Source of the DNA: an uncultured Microcoleaceae cyanobacterium
GTDB lineage: Bacteria > Cyanobacteriota > Cyanobacteriia > Cyanobacteriales > Microcoleaceae
Length of the DNA stretch: 8,071 nt
NCBI GenBank assembly: GCA_938083405.1
Contig: CALKCV010000455.1
Span: 1-8,071 of the forward strand
Reading direction: 5' to 3'
Made by a program: the position numbers and the translations under genes. The notes below the pieces were generated by a model. That model ran no database searches. It saw nothing but the letters and a program-made list of their open reading frames with translations, and had not been told where the DNA came from. Of this stretch, positions 1-5,361 are shown piece by piece. How positions within the stretch are numbered: the stretch's first letter is position 1; every line of letters begins with the position of its first letter.

Positions 1-174
1 CCCACTAGAAATGGCGCTATCGAGCAAGTTTTGGATATCTGGACGGGATAAGATTTGATAAGCTTTGCGTTCGGCCTTGCGCCGTTCTAAAGCTTCTGTC
101 AGACTCATTACATCCTTATGGACATCTTCAAAGGATAATAACTCAGCGTCGGGCTCGGGAACTTGTTTAGTCAT
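1..174 (-). CDS. Partial unrecognised protein coupled to a PIN-like toxin gene
   Basis: The first 58 codons of a gene that continues past the left edge. The ATG lies three bases after the TAA of the upstream PIN-like gene (178-180), so the two are almost certainly co-transcribed and translationally coupled; no clear Shine-Dalgarno sequence precedes it. The visible protein begins MTKQVPEPDAELLSFEDVHK, followed by a charged, probably helical stretch rich in Glu, Arg and Lys (residues 20-40) and then LSRPDIQNLLDSAISSG. No signal peptide, membrane segment or catalytic motif is visible, and I do not recognise the family. Its position suggests an antitoxin or accessory protein of the neighbouring toxin, but that is inference from context. 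The order is unusual, because the antitoxin gene normally comes first in such pairs. Confidence 0.7.
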   Translation of the reverse strand, partial: MTKQVPEPDAELLSFEDVHKDVMSLTEALERRKAERKAYQILSRPDIQNLLDSAISSG

Positions 175-177
175 AGT

Positions 178-744
178 TTATTTGCCGTATTTTTCTGCTA
201 GAGTTTCGATTAATTTGTCGCCATAGTATGTGCCTTGTTGTTGACACGTTTTGAGCAGTTGCCTTATTTCATCTTTGGTTAAAATTCCGTCGAGTCCAGC
301 ACGCCCAAGAACACCAGGAAATCCAGTAATTTTTAATCCCAGTTCGCCAGCAACTTGACGCGCTGCTTTCTCATCTAAAAGAATCATTTCAATATTTAGC
401 TCCGTGCGATTCTGCATCAAAGCGATCGCTTCTGCTTCGGCAAGGTCATCGTGCCAGTCTGAATTGGCAGATTTGTGCAGTCGAGCAATGCGCTTTGCCA
501 CTGTTTCTGCCTGTTTTTTTTCTAGATAGTTCAAATCTTCAACCACCAGAAATCCCTCAGCAATGAGTCGCTCGACTTCATCTATCCACCCATGAGCATC
601 CAGTTCGTCTAGCTCAGACGCGGTAATGTAAATTAACGAAAAGTATCGCTTTAGCAAATTCGTCCTGCCGCATTGAAATGCTGAAACCAGGGGCCCGGTA
701 TTGGATGCTGCTATTATTTTATCGAGTTCGGCGGTTTCAGTCAT
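178..744 (-). CDS. PIN-like (DUF3368-type) putative toxin nuclease
   Basis: A 188-residue protein when started at the ATG at 744. An ATG at 768 and a GTG at 786 are also open, but they add residues ahead of the usual family start and the GTG sits inside a repeat hairpin. The N-terminus IIAASNTGPLVSAF matches the first strand of DUF3368 PIN-like proteins, which commonly have S-N-T in place of the D-T of classical VapC. Further family-like acidic positions are the TASELDEL segment (about 41-48), LAEAEAIALM (101-110) and ILLDEKAAR (121-129, Asp124/Glu125). PIN proteins are Mg-dependent ribonucleases, often toxins of toxin-antitoxin pairs; substrate and activity here are inferred only. No antitoxin gene lies upstream; the only tightly linked gene is downstream (1-174). 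The 5' end has a degenerate relative at 2123-2164. Confidence 0.75.
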   Translation of the reverse strand: MTETAELDKIIAASNTGPLVSAFQCGRTNLLKRYFSLIYITASELDELDAHGWIDEVERLIAEGFLVVEDLNYLEKKQAETVAKRIARLHKSANSDWHDDLAEAEAIALMQNRTELNIEMILLDEKAARQVAGELGLKITGFPGVLGRAGLDGILTKDEIRQLLKTCQQQGTYYGDKLIETLAEKYGK

Positions 745-780
745 CTTTATTGCCACGCTAAGGGACATCCAAACAAATAA

Positions 781-839
781 TTCCACTGTAGGTCGGGCCG
801 AAGTGGAACGAAACCCAACAATACTATTTTATTGTTGGG
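781..839. repeat. Cyanobacterial dispersed-repeat-like double hairpin
   Basis: Two inverted repeats lie side by side just upstream of the PIN-like gene. TTCCACT (781-787) pairs with AGTGGAA (802-808), and CCCAACAATA (814-823) pairs perfectly with TATTGTTGGG (830-839) around a 6-nt loop. On the minus strand the core reads TGTTGGGTTTCGTTCCACTT and runs on to GGCCCGACCTAC. That resembles the short GTTGGGTTTCGTTCC…CCTAC repeat I know from many cyanobacterial genomes; the match is from memory and unaligned. It probably holds no gene and may act as a weak bidirectional terminator or mRNA end. Confidence 0.5.
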
Positions 840-932
840 AGATTTTAATTTTTGGAAACCCCTAATACTTCATTATTAATAGACTTCGTTTCAATTGTAA
901 AAATAAAATATTTTTGTTCTTCGGTACAAAAT

Positions 933-948
933 ATGCGCGCATTATTAC
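933..948 (+). promoter_or_regulatory. Possible promoter and dyad ahead of the putative RNA
   Basis: A perfect 10-bp palindrome ATGCGCGCAT (933-942) abuts TATTAC (943-948), which matches the -10 consensus at four of six positions and sits five bases before the G-run that opens the RNA's closing stem at 953. No good -35 box is seen at the right spacing (TTCGGT at 920-925 is poor). An alternative upstream pair is TTGGAA (852-857) with TATTAA (874-879), 16 bp apart, which would give a transcript about 250 nt long. The palindrome could be an operator. This is weak evidence from pattern only. Confidence 0.22.
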
Positions 949-952
949 TTTA

Positions 953-1135
953 GGGAACGCTTAACGGGTCGAGGGAACGGGTAGAAGGATTTTTTCATTC
1001 CTTAAGAGACGCTTATAATTATTTAAAAAACATTTTTGAATAATGATAAGCATCCCGATTGAGTTGCATCGTTAAGCGTTCCCGCTCTTCGGTACTTAGT
1101 TTTAGCAAACCAAGTACCGAAGAGCCTTTTTTTTT
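953..1135 (+). ncRNA. Putative structured non-coding RNA, about 183 nt
   Basis: GGGAACGCTTAACG (953-966) is perfectly complementary to CGTTAAGCGTTCCC (1070-1083), giving a 14-bp stem that closes a domain of about 103 nt. Inside are AAGGA (985-989) with TCCTT (999-1003), a long hairpin 1011-1023 with 1039-1051 (12 of 13 pairs), and CGGG (978-981) that can pair with CCCG (1054-1057) to enclose both. A strong intrinsic terminator starts at the very next base (1084). No protein gene is present, and the terminator's T-run fixes the plus strand. Closing stem, branched interior and terminator together suggest a discrete small RNA. I do not recognise the family. A foldback mobile repeat or an orphaned leader/riboswitch are alternatives; no target-site duplication is evident at 950-953/1083-1086. 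Confidence 0.5.
1084..1135 (+). terminator. Strong Rho-independent terminator
   Basis: GCTCTTCGGTACTT (1084-1097) pairs perfectly with AAGTACCGAAGAGC (1112-1125). After one mismatch the stem continues with GTTT/AAAC (1099-1102 with 1107-1110) and a TAGC loop. One C and nine T residues (1127-1135) follow. On the opposite strand the hairpin has no downstream T-run, so it ends plus-strand transcripts. The only candidate transcript upstream is the putative RNA at 953. Confidence 0.85.
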
Positions 1136-1195
1136 AATATCTTACTCATTATTCATTACCTACAACTACAACAAAGTTTAATGGTTAATCGTTAA

Positions 1196-1324
1196 TTACC
1201 TCAACTCGCCACCGATGCAGCAGAGCGATCGCGACTGCGCAAATTAGGCTTGGCCAGGGCAAGTCAATTTAGTTGGGAAAAAACAGGCAATGCCACTGCT
1301 GAAATAATCGAAACTTATCTGTAA
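1196..1324 (+). pseudogene. C-terminal fragment of a GT4-type glycosyltransferase (left copy)
   Basis: An open stretch of 42 codons between an in-frame TAA (1193-1195) and the TAA at 1322-1324, without a start codon or ribosome site. It reads LPQLATDAAERSRLRKLGLA and then RASQFSWEKTGNATAEIIET-YL. The pattern K/R-G-L-x-R-A-x-x-F-S-W-E-K-T followed by a helix is the typical end of family 4 (GT-B fold) glycosyltransferases. The catalytic body of roughly 300 or more residues is absent, so this is a relic. Its last 54 bases and the sequence just past the stop recur at 2178-2238 (55 of 61 positions identical by hand alignment). It probably belonged to the polysaccharide locus that begins at 2277. 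Confidence 0.7.
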
Positions 1325-1344
1325 AATTCAAGCATTTAACTTAA

Positions 1345-1356
1345 GGGCGATCGCCC
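1345..1356. repeat. HIP1-centred 12-bp palindrome
   Basis: GGGCGATCGCCC extends the cyanobacterial HIP1 octamer GCGATCGC by two pairs on each side. Eight further HIP1 copies are spread over the window, inside and outside genes. HIP1 abundance is a genome-wide cyanobacterial signature; no local function is implied. It lies 14 bp beyond the vapC stop codon and could add little to termination, as no T-run follows. Confidence 0.8.
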
Positions 1357-1370
1357 CTGAAGTAGGTTTT

Positions 1371-1868
1371 CTAGGTCTCTCGCCAATTTTCTGTCTGTAA
1401 ACCAACAACGCGATCGAATTCTCGTTGGTTTGCTGTAATCATCAGCAAGTGATGTTGAAGTGCCGTCGCTGCAATTAAGACATCGTAAGCCCCAATTGGC
1501 TGCCCCTGAGATTTTAATGTGGCCCGAATCTCAGCCGCTTGTTGAGCTTCTGCGGCGGTGAAAGGGAGAATTGTCACAGAGGACAGAAAACTGACAATCG
1601 TCGGTCGGAGTTTCAGGGCCCGTTGTGGATTGAGGACTAAGCCATAGTCTAACTCCATAACTGTAATCGCAGAGACGGCGATACTGGCAGGAGGCGTTTC
1701 TTTCACTCTGGCTTTAGGAGTCGCGCAGCAATAACTTACCTGTTCTTGCTTTGGTGGCTCTAAGGCCCCGCCCTCTAGATGGGGAAACTTGTTTTTGCGC
1801 GACTCCTTAGTTCCAGACTCGCCCTTAATAAAGTCACTGATGACACAGGTATCTAGTAAGTATTGCAT
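1371..1868 (-). CDS. vapC: VapC-type PIN-domain toxin ribonuclease with an in-frame element insertion
   Basis: A 165-residue PIN-domain protein, the toxin half of a VapBC pair; the family cleaves RNA in a Mg-dependent manner. The ATG at 1868 shares its A with the vapB TGA stop, and an AGGAG (1877-1881) lies 8 nt upstream, so it is preferred over the TTG at 1871. The conserved acidic residues are present: Asp6 in YLLDTCVISDF, Glu72 in SAITVMELDYG, Asp129 in IGAYDVLIAATAL, and Asp152 after ITANQREF. Residues 22-52 are foreign to the family and come from a 90-bp hairpin element plus a 3-bp duplication. Removing them restores a typical loop, GESGTKARVKETPP. Whether the enlarged toxin is still active is unknown. 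The frame is kept, which argues against a plain pseudogene. Confidence 0.85.
   Translation of the reverse strand: MQYLLDTCVISDFIKGESGTKESRKNKFPHLEGGALEPPKQEQVSYCCATPKARVKETPPASIAVSAITVMELDYGLVLNPQRALKLRPTIVSFLSSVTILPFTAAEAQQAAEIRATLKSQGQPIGAYDVLIAATALQHHLLMITANQREFDRVVGLQTENWRET
1717..1806. mobile_element. 90-bp MITE-like foldback element inside vapC
   Basis: The element is bounded by perfect 11-bp terminal inverted repeats, GGAGTCGCGCA (1717-1727) and TGCGCGACTCC (1796-1806), and flanked on both sides by TTA (1714-1716 and 1807-1809), which fits a 3-bp target duplication. CCCC (1766-1769) and GGGG (1781-1784) can form an inner stem around TCTAGA. It has no coding capacity of its own but is open in the vapC frame: 90 + 3 bp equals 31 codons. 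Excising one TTA and the element rebuilds a normal VapC loop, strong support for a real insertion. The class and the transposase that would move it are not identifiable here. Some IS5-family members make 3-bp TNA duplications, a tentative lead. Confidence 0.75.
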
Positions 1869-2110
1869 CAAAATAACTCCTGTTCGCCAGGTGGAAGCAG
1901 TTCGTCGCGATAGGACTCGAAAGCTGGAAAGTCTGGAATTCCTTCATAAGACAAGATGACCTCCGACCATTGGTTCGCTTCCATCTTTGATGTTTGAATC
2001 TCGCGGCGTAAAGCTTGCAGAATCAAGGTTGGCAAAGGAATATTGGATTGGGTCGCTTGATGAATTAGGTCTTGTTCGAGGTCTGGGGGTAGGTCTATCG
2101 TAATTTGCAT
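1868..2110 (-). CDS. vapB: VapB-type antitoxin
   Basis: An 80-residue acidic protein directly upstream of vapC. The N-terminal part, MQITIDLPPDLEQDLIHQAT and the following LPTLILQALRREI, has the strand-helix-helix pattern of ribbon-helix-helix-like DNA-binding antitoxins. The C-terminal part (about 45-80: QWSEVILSYEGIPDFPAFES, ending LLPPGEQELF) is typical of an extended tail that would wrap around the toxin. Stop and vapC start overlap (TGATG), giving coupled translation, the usual order for VapBC. By analogy the complex should repress its own promoter. No good Shine-Dalgarno precedes the ATG at 2110, and its upstream DNA is the remnant of another toxin gene (2123-2164), so its promoter may be borrowed. 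No operator could be defined. Confidence 0.75.
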   Translation of the reverse strand: MQITIDLPPDLEQDLIHQATQSNIPLPTLILQALRREIQTSKMEANQWSEVILSYEGIPDFPAFESYRDELLPPGEQELF

Positions 2111-2122
2111 CGGTTATTTTCC

Positions 2123-2164
2123 GGCCCGGGGCGTGGATACTGGTATTATTTTATCGAATTTGGC
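2123..2164 (-). pseudogene. 5'-end remnant of a second DUF3368 PIN-like gene
   Basis: On the minus strand these 42 bases match the start of the intact PIN-like gene (691-732) at 33 positions, 27 of the first 31. The shared core includes TCGATAAAATAATA. Translated, the scrap reads AKFDKIIPVSTPRA against AELDKIIAASNTGP in the intact gene. It then runs into a TAA 4 nt ahead of the vapB start. Its other side abuts the right-hand glycosyltransferase tail. It is too short to be functional and marks a recombination or deletion junction. Confidence 0.6.
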
Positions 2165-2231
2165 AGCCCCTCGATTTAGCAGGGAAAAAACAGGCAAGAC
2201 CACTGCTGAAATAATCCAAACTTATCTGTAA
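2160..2231 (+). pseudogene. C-terminal fragment of a GT4-type glycosyltransferase (right copy)
   Basis: In frame it reads LAAPRFSREKTGKTTAEIIQ-TYL and then TAA (2229-2231). This corresponds to LARASQFSWEKTGNATAEII-ETYL in the left copy (1196-1324), with a one-codon gap. It is even shorter than the left copy and has no start codon. Upstream of about 2160 the similarity ends and the toxin-gene remnant begins. It lies 45 bp before glmM, so a glycosyltransferase gene probably once headed this operon. Confidence 0.65.
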
Positions 2232-2238
2232 AATCCAA
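2178..2238 (+). repeat. 61-bp direct repeat, partner at 1271-1331
   Basis: Ungapped hand alignment of 2178-2238 with 1271-1331 gives 55 identical positions. The repeat covers the end of the glycosyltransferase tail and seven bases past the stop codon. The two copies are 907 bp apart in the same orientation and bracket the vapBC module. Six mismatches mean the duplication is not recent, or that two related glycosyltransferases once lay in tandem. Confidence 0.8.
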
Positions 2239-2276
2239 TTACACAAAATCCAGAACTATAGGAGTGAAAATAAATT

Positions 2277-3710
2277 ATGGTAGCCGCACCTTCCCAAAGA
2301 CCTGCCCCCAGCAAACGGGCAGAAACCGCTTTTGCCTGGAACAACAACCTCCCCAACTCCCCCCTCTTCGGTACCGACGGCATTCGCAGCAAGGTCGGAG
2401 ACTTGCTAACTGCCCCCTTAGCCCTGCAAATAGGTTTTTGGGCGGGACAGGTTTTGCGCCGCCACCAACCAAACCCCGGCCCGGTAATTATGGGGCAAGA
2501 TACCAGAAACTCGGGGAATATGTTGGCAATGGCCTTATCCGCAGGTTTGACGGCGGCCGGTTTGGAAGTCTGGCATCTAGGCATCTGCCCCACTCCCTGC
2601 GTCGCCCATCTCGCCAGCATTTCTGGGGCCGCAGGTGGAGTGATGATTTCTGCCAGTCACAACCCCCCAGAAGACAACGGCATCAAATTTTTCGGCCCCA
2701 ACGGCAGCAAGCTTTCTTCCACTTTGCAGAAAGAAATAGAAGCCGGCATTCGGGGAAATGCTAATTTTGCAGCAGTTCATAGCGCCTGGGGGCAGCATTA
2801 CTACCAGCCGGAGTTGGTCAAAAAATATGTCGAGTCTCTCTCTTTGCCCCTGGTGCCCGGTTATTTGCAAGGGATGAAAATAGTCCTCGACTTAGCCTGG
2901 GGGGCAGCCGTTAGCGTGGGGCCGGAGGTTTTTCGGGAGATGGGGGCCGAGGTGATTTGTCTCCACGATAGGCCCGAGGGCGATCGCATCAACGTCAACT
3001 GCGGTTCGACTCATCTGGGTTTCCTCGCCGCCGCAGTTAAAGAACACCAGGCAGACTTGGGGTTTGCCTTCGATGGGGATGCCGACCGCGCCCTGGCAGT
3101 TGACAGTCGAGGTCGCGAGGTCAACGGCGACTATATCCTTTATTTATGGGGTAAAAGCTTAAGCGAAGCCGGACTCTTGCCGGGAAATCTAATCGTGACA
3201 ACGGTTATGGCAAATCTGGGGTTTGAAAAAGCCTGGCATGAGTTAGGCGGCCAGATGATGCGGACTGCCGTGGGCGATCGCCACGTTTGCGCCGAAATGC
3301 AGCGAACTGGTTCGATGTTAGGAGGGGAACAGTCGGGTCATATCTTGTGCCCCCACTATGGAATTAGCGGGGATGGTTTGAGTACCGCTTTGCATTTGGC
3401 CGCTTTGGTCAAGCGATCGGGGAGTTCTTTGGCAGAATTAATAGATGAGAGTTTCGAGCTCTATCCCCAACTGTTGAAAAACGTCCGAGTGGAGGATCGG
3501 GAACTGAGGTTAAATTGGAAGAAGTGCCAGCCGTTGGTAGAGGCGATCGAACGGGCAGAGGCAGCTATGGCAGGGCAGGGGCGGGTTTTGGTCCGCGCTT
3601 CTGGCACCGAACCGGTCATTCGAGTTATGGTAGAAGCAGTAAGTGCCGAATTAGCAAAGCGTTGGGCCGATAATTTGGTTTTAGCAGTTCGGCAATATTT
3701 AACCGTTTAA
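2277..3710 (+). CDS. glmM: Phosphoglucosamine mutase GlmM
   Basis: A 477-residue cytoplasmic alpha-D-phosphohexomutase that interconverts glucosamine-6-phosphate and glucosamine-1-phosphate, the step before UDP-GlcNAc synthesis for peptidoglycan and amino-sugar polymers. All four active-site loops are visible: the phosphoserine loop ISASHNPPEDNGIKF (Ser127 is the phosphorylated residue), the metal loop AFDGDADR (Asp266, 268, 270), the sugar loop GGEQSGH (349-355; Glu-x-Ser-Gly-His favours glucosamine over glucose or mannose) and the phosphate loop RASGTEP (440-446). The usual GTDGIRG near the N-terminus is GTDGIRS here. About 28 extra residues precede the conserved core FGTDGIR. An AGGAG at 2260-2264 lies 12 nt ahead of the ATG. 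The gene is GC-richer than its downstream neighbours and begins the polysaccharide operon. Confidence 0.93.
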   Translation: MVAAPSQRPAPSKRAETAFAWNNNLPNSPLFGTDGIRSKVGDLLTAPLALQIGFWAGQVLRRHQPNPGPVIMGQDTRNSGNMLAMALSAGLTAAGLEVWHLGICPTPCVAHLASISGAAGGVMISASHNPPEDNGIKFFGPNGSKLSSTLQKEIEAGIRGNANFAAVHSAWGQHYYQPELVKKYVESLSLPLVPGYLQGMKIVLDLAWGAAVSVGPEVFREMGAEVICLHDRPEGDRINVNCGSTHLGFLAAAVKEHQADLGFAFDGDADRALAVDSRGREVNGDYILYLWGKSLSEAGLLPGNLIVTTVMANLGFEKAWHELGGQMMRTAVGDRHVCAEMQRTGSMLGGEQSGHILCPHYGISGDGLSTALHLAALVKRSGSSLAELIDESFELYPQLLKNVRVEDRELRLNWKKCQPLVEAIERAEAAMAGQGRVLVRASGTEPVIRVMVEAVSAELAKRWADNLVLAVRQYLTV

Positions 3711-3726
3711 TTCTTTTCAGACTGCC

Positions 3727-5349
3727 GTGCCACTAAAAGCGAAGTTAAAAAAAGCCAAGGACAAAAAAAAGAATAAGAAGGGCAAGGCGAAAAAGCCAAC
3801 TCTGAGTAAAAAAGAGTTGGCTGCCAGAAAGAAGGAAAGAGCCAAAATGATGAGCGAAGCTATTGGCGCCCTTGCCACTTATGGCGGTATTGGGGCCGTA
3901 GTTGGTGCAGTCTTATTTTTCGTGGCGGGTCCTAAATTGGCGATCGCTGGCGGTGGCGGCATCGCAGTCCTCTCCCTTTCCTACAAATATCCCATGATGG
4001 GGCTGTGGGCATTTCTGATCTATCTGCCCTTTGCCGGCACCATAACTTACTGGATAGGCGGTGGAAATGCCATATTTCAGCTTGCCAAAGATGGTTTTTA
4101 TATTCCCGCATTAATAGCATTAGCCCTAGAACTTAAAAAGAAAAAAAAGCCATTTCTAGTCGAGCCCAAGTTAAAAAACCCCCTCTATATTCTTCTTGGT
4201 TTCTGTTTGGTGATGCTGCTATTAGTGAACGGAGTCCAGCAGCTAAATCCTCCTTATCCTGGCGACAAACCAATCCCCATGGGAATTTTAGGACTGAAGG
4301 TATTTGTGGGATATATTCCTTTAATGACCTGCGCTTACTATCAAGTTAAGGACAAGAAAAATTTATTATTCTTTACCCGTATGATGCTCGTTCTTGCCAT
4401 AATTTGTTGTCTGCTGGGCATGGTTCAATACCAATTTCTTACCTCCGGCAGGTGCAAAGGCACAGATCATTTAGTTGGAGAGGATCTGTTTAAAGCAACC
4501 TTAGAATATAAGTGTTTCGTGGGAGGTTCTTTAGTATTTAGCCCCTCCCAAGGTATGATTCGTTTGCCCGGTACTTTTGTCGCCCCCTGGCAGTGGGCTT
4601 GGTTTTTAATTGGCAATGCTTTCTTTACCTTTGCCACTGCCTTCAGCGATCCTTCTCCACTGTGGCGAATGGGTGGTTTGGCGGGTATGGGATTAGTATT
4701 TATTAATGCAGTTATCTCCGGTCAAAGAATTGCTTTAGCTCTAGTACCTACGGTTACAATTATTCTATTAGTATTGACCGGTCAGGTTGCTAACCTCAAA
4801 AGGTTTATTCCCATCGCCGGCGGACTGGGGGTGCTTTTATTAGTGGTTTCTGCATCTAATCCGGCGATCGTTCAAGAACGGATAGATAGTTTTGTCGGTC
4901 GCTGGAACGCTTCTCCACCAACAGCTTTTATTGCTCAACAATTCGAGCATACTTCTGGAGATACCCAAGGAATTCTAGGTAACGGTCTCGGACGCGCTAC
5001 TAATTCTGCCCGCACTTTCGGTAAAACTTCCCTGGTAGAAACCTATTATCCTAAATTAATTTATGAGATAGGACCGTTGGGAGCGATCCTATTTTTGGGT
5101 TTTGTTACTACAATAACATTGACTAGCTTTAAAGCTTATCGTTCGGTTAAAGAAAAGAATTTACGCAGTTTTGGTGCTTCTTTTTGGGTTTTTGTGTTGA
5201 TTATTAGTTACAATACTTATTATTATCCCCTGGATGTGGACCCAGTCTGCGTTTATTATTGGTATGCCGCTGGTGTTATTTACAGGTTGCCAGAAATTGA
5301 TAAAGAAGAACGGAAAAAACTTGAAGCTGAAGAAGCTGCTGAGAATTAG
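3727..5349 (+). CDS. hpsL: HpsL-like polysaccharide polymerase/O-antigen ligase-type membrane protein
   Basis: A 540-residue polytopic inner-membrane protein with about 10-12 hydrophobic segments (for example 45-66, 91-110, 152-172, 213-232, 285-306, 317-350, 361-377, 447-466, 483-498). Two long hydrophilic loops stand out: 239-285, with Cys243 and Cys263, and about 376-445, with GILGNGLGRATNSARTFG and then ETYYPKLIYEIGPLG. The second resembles the periplasmic loop of Wzy/O-antigen-ligase (WaaL-type) proteins. Overall it looks like cyanobacterial HpsL of hormogonium polysaccharide synthesis; the name is from memory of the family and moderately sure. The first 40 residues are extremely Lys-rich and cytoplasmic. 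Translation seems to start at the GTG at 3727, 16 nt after glmM, without a visible Shine-Dalgarno; Met41/42 are alternatives that would delete the basic tail. Polymerase versus ligase cannot be decided here. Confidence 0.7.
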   Translation: MPLKAKLKKAKDKKKNKKGKAKKPTLSKKELAARKKERAKMMSEAIGALATYGGIGAVVGAVLFFVAGPKLAIAGGGGIAVLSLSYKYPMMGLWAFLIYLPFAGTITYWIGGGNAIFQLAKDGFYIPALIALALELKKKKKPFLVEPKLKNPLYILLGFCLVMLLLVNGVQQLNPPYPGDKPIPMGILGLKVFVGYIPLMTCAYYQVKDKKNLLFFTRMMLVLAIICCLLGMVQYQFLTSGRCKGTDHLVGEDLFKATLEYKCFVGGSLVFSPSQGMIRLPGTFVAPWQWAWFLIGNAFFTFATAFSDPSPLWRMGGLAGMGLVFINAVISGQRIALALVPTVTIILLVLTGQVANLKRFIPIAGGLGVLLLVVSASNPAIVQERIDSFVGRWNASPPTAFIAQQFEHTSGDTQGILGNGLGRATNSARTFGKTSLVETYYPKLIYEIGPLGAILFLGFVTTITLTSFKAYRSVKEKNLRSFGASFWVFVLIISYNTYYYPLDVDPVCVYYWYAAGVIYRLPEIDKEERKKLEAEEAAEN

Positions 5350-5361
5350 GGGGTTTTCGAG

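Larger units (their letters stand above)
787..1370. other. Gene-poor interval between the two toxin modules
   Basis: A 580-bp stretch without an intact protein gene. From left to right it holds the dispersed-repeat hairpins (to 839), an AT-rich stretch (840-950), a structured putative RNA with terminator (953-1135), a short AT-rich spacer (1136-1195), a glycosyltransferase tail fragment (1196-1324), and a 12-bp palindrome GGGCGATCGCCC (1345-1356) centred on a HIP1 site just past the vapC stop codon. Apart from these I see nothing coding on either strand. Confidence 0.7.

Noticed and set aside
744..786. GTG at 786 and ATG at 768 as start of the PIN-like gene
   Set aside because: They add an extension ahead of the usual first strand and the GTG lies within a dispersed-repeat hairpin. 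They remain possible, since no start has a good ribosome site.
953..1083. A retron-type RNA because of the long inverted repeats
   Set aside because: No reverse transcriptase gene is present in the window.
953..1135. Assignment of the structured RNA as 6S RNA
   Set aside because: Length is similar to cyanobacterial 6S RNA, but the branched interior rather than one long rod with a central bubble, and the separate terminator flush with the stem, do not fit what I know of 6S. I cannot verify it without a covariance search.
1866..1871. TTG at 1871 as vapC start
   Set aside because: The ATG three bases later has a well-placed AGGAG and the typical stop-start overlap with vapB.
2222..2870. Several overlapping open frames on both strands over the start of glmM
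   Set aside because: They are shadow frames of glmM, with Pro/Arg/Cys-rich low-complexity translations, no domains and no ribosome sites. GlmM explains the DNA with all its catalytic loops.
3932..4120. A 62-codon minus-strand open frame
   Set aside because: It lies wholly inside the hpsL-like gene, lacks a recognisable motif and ribosome site, and is a mirror frame.
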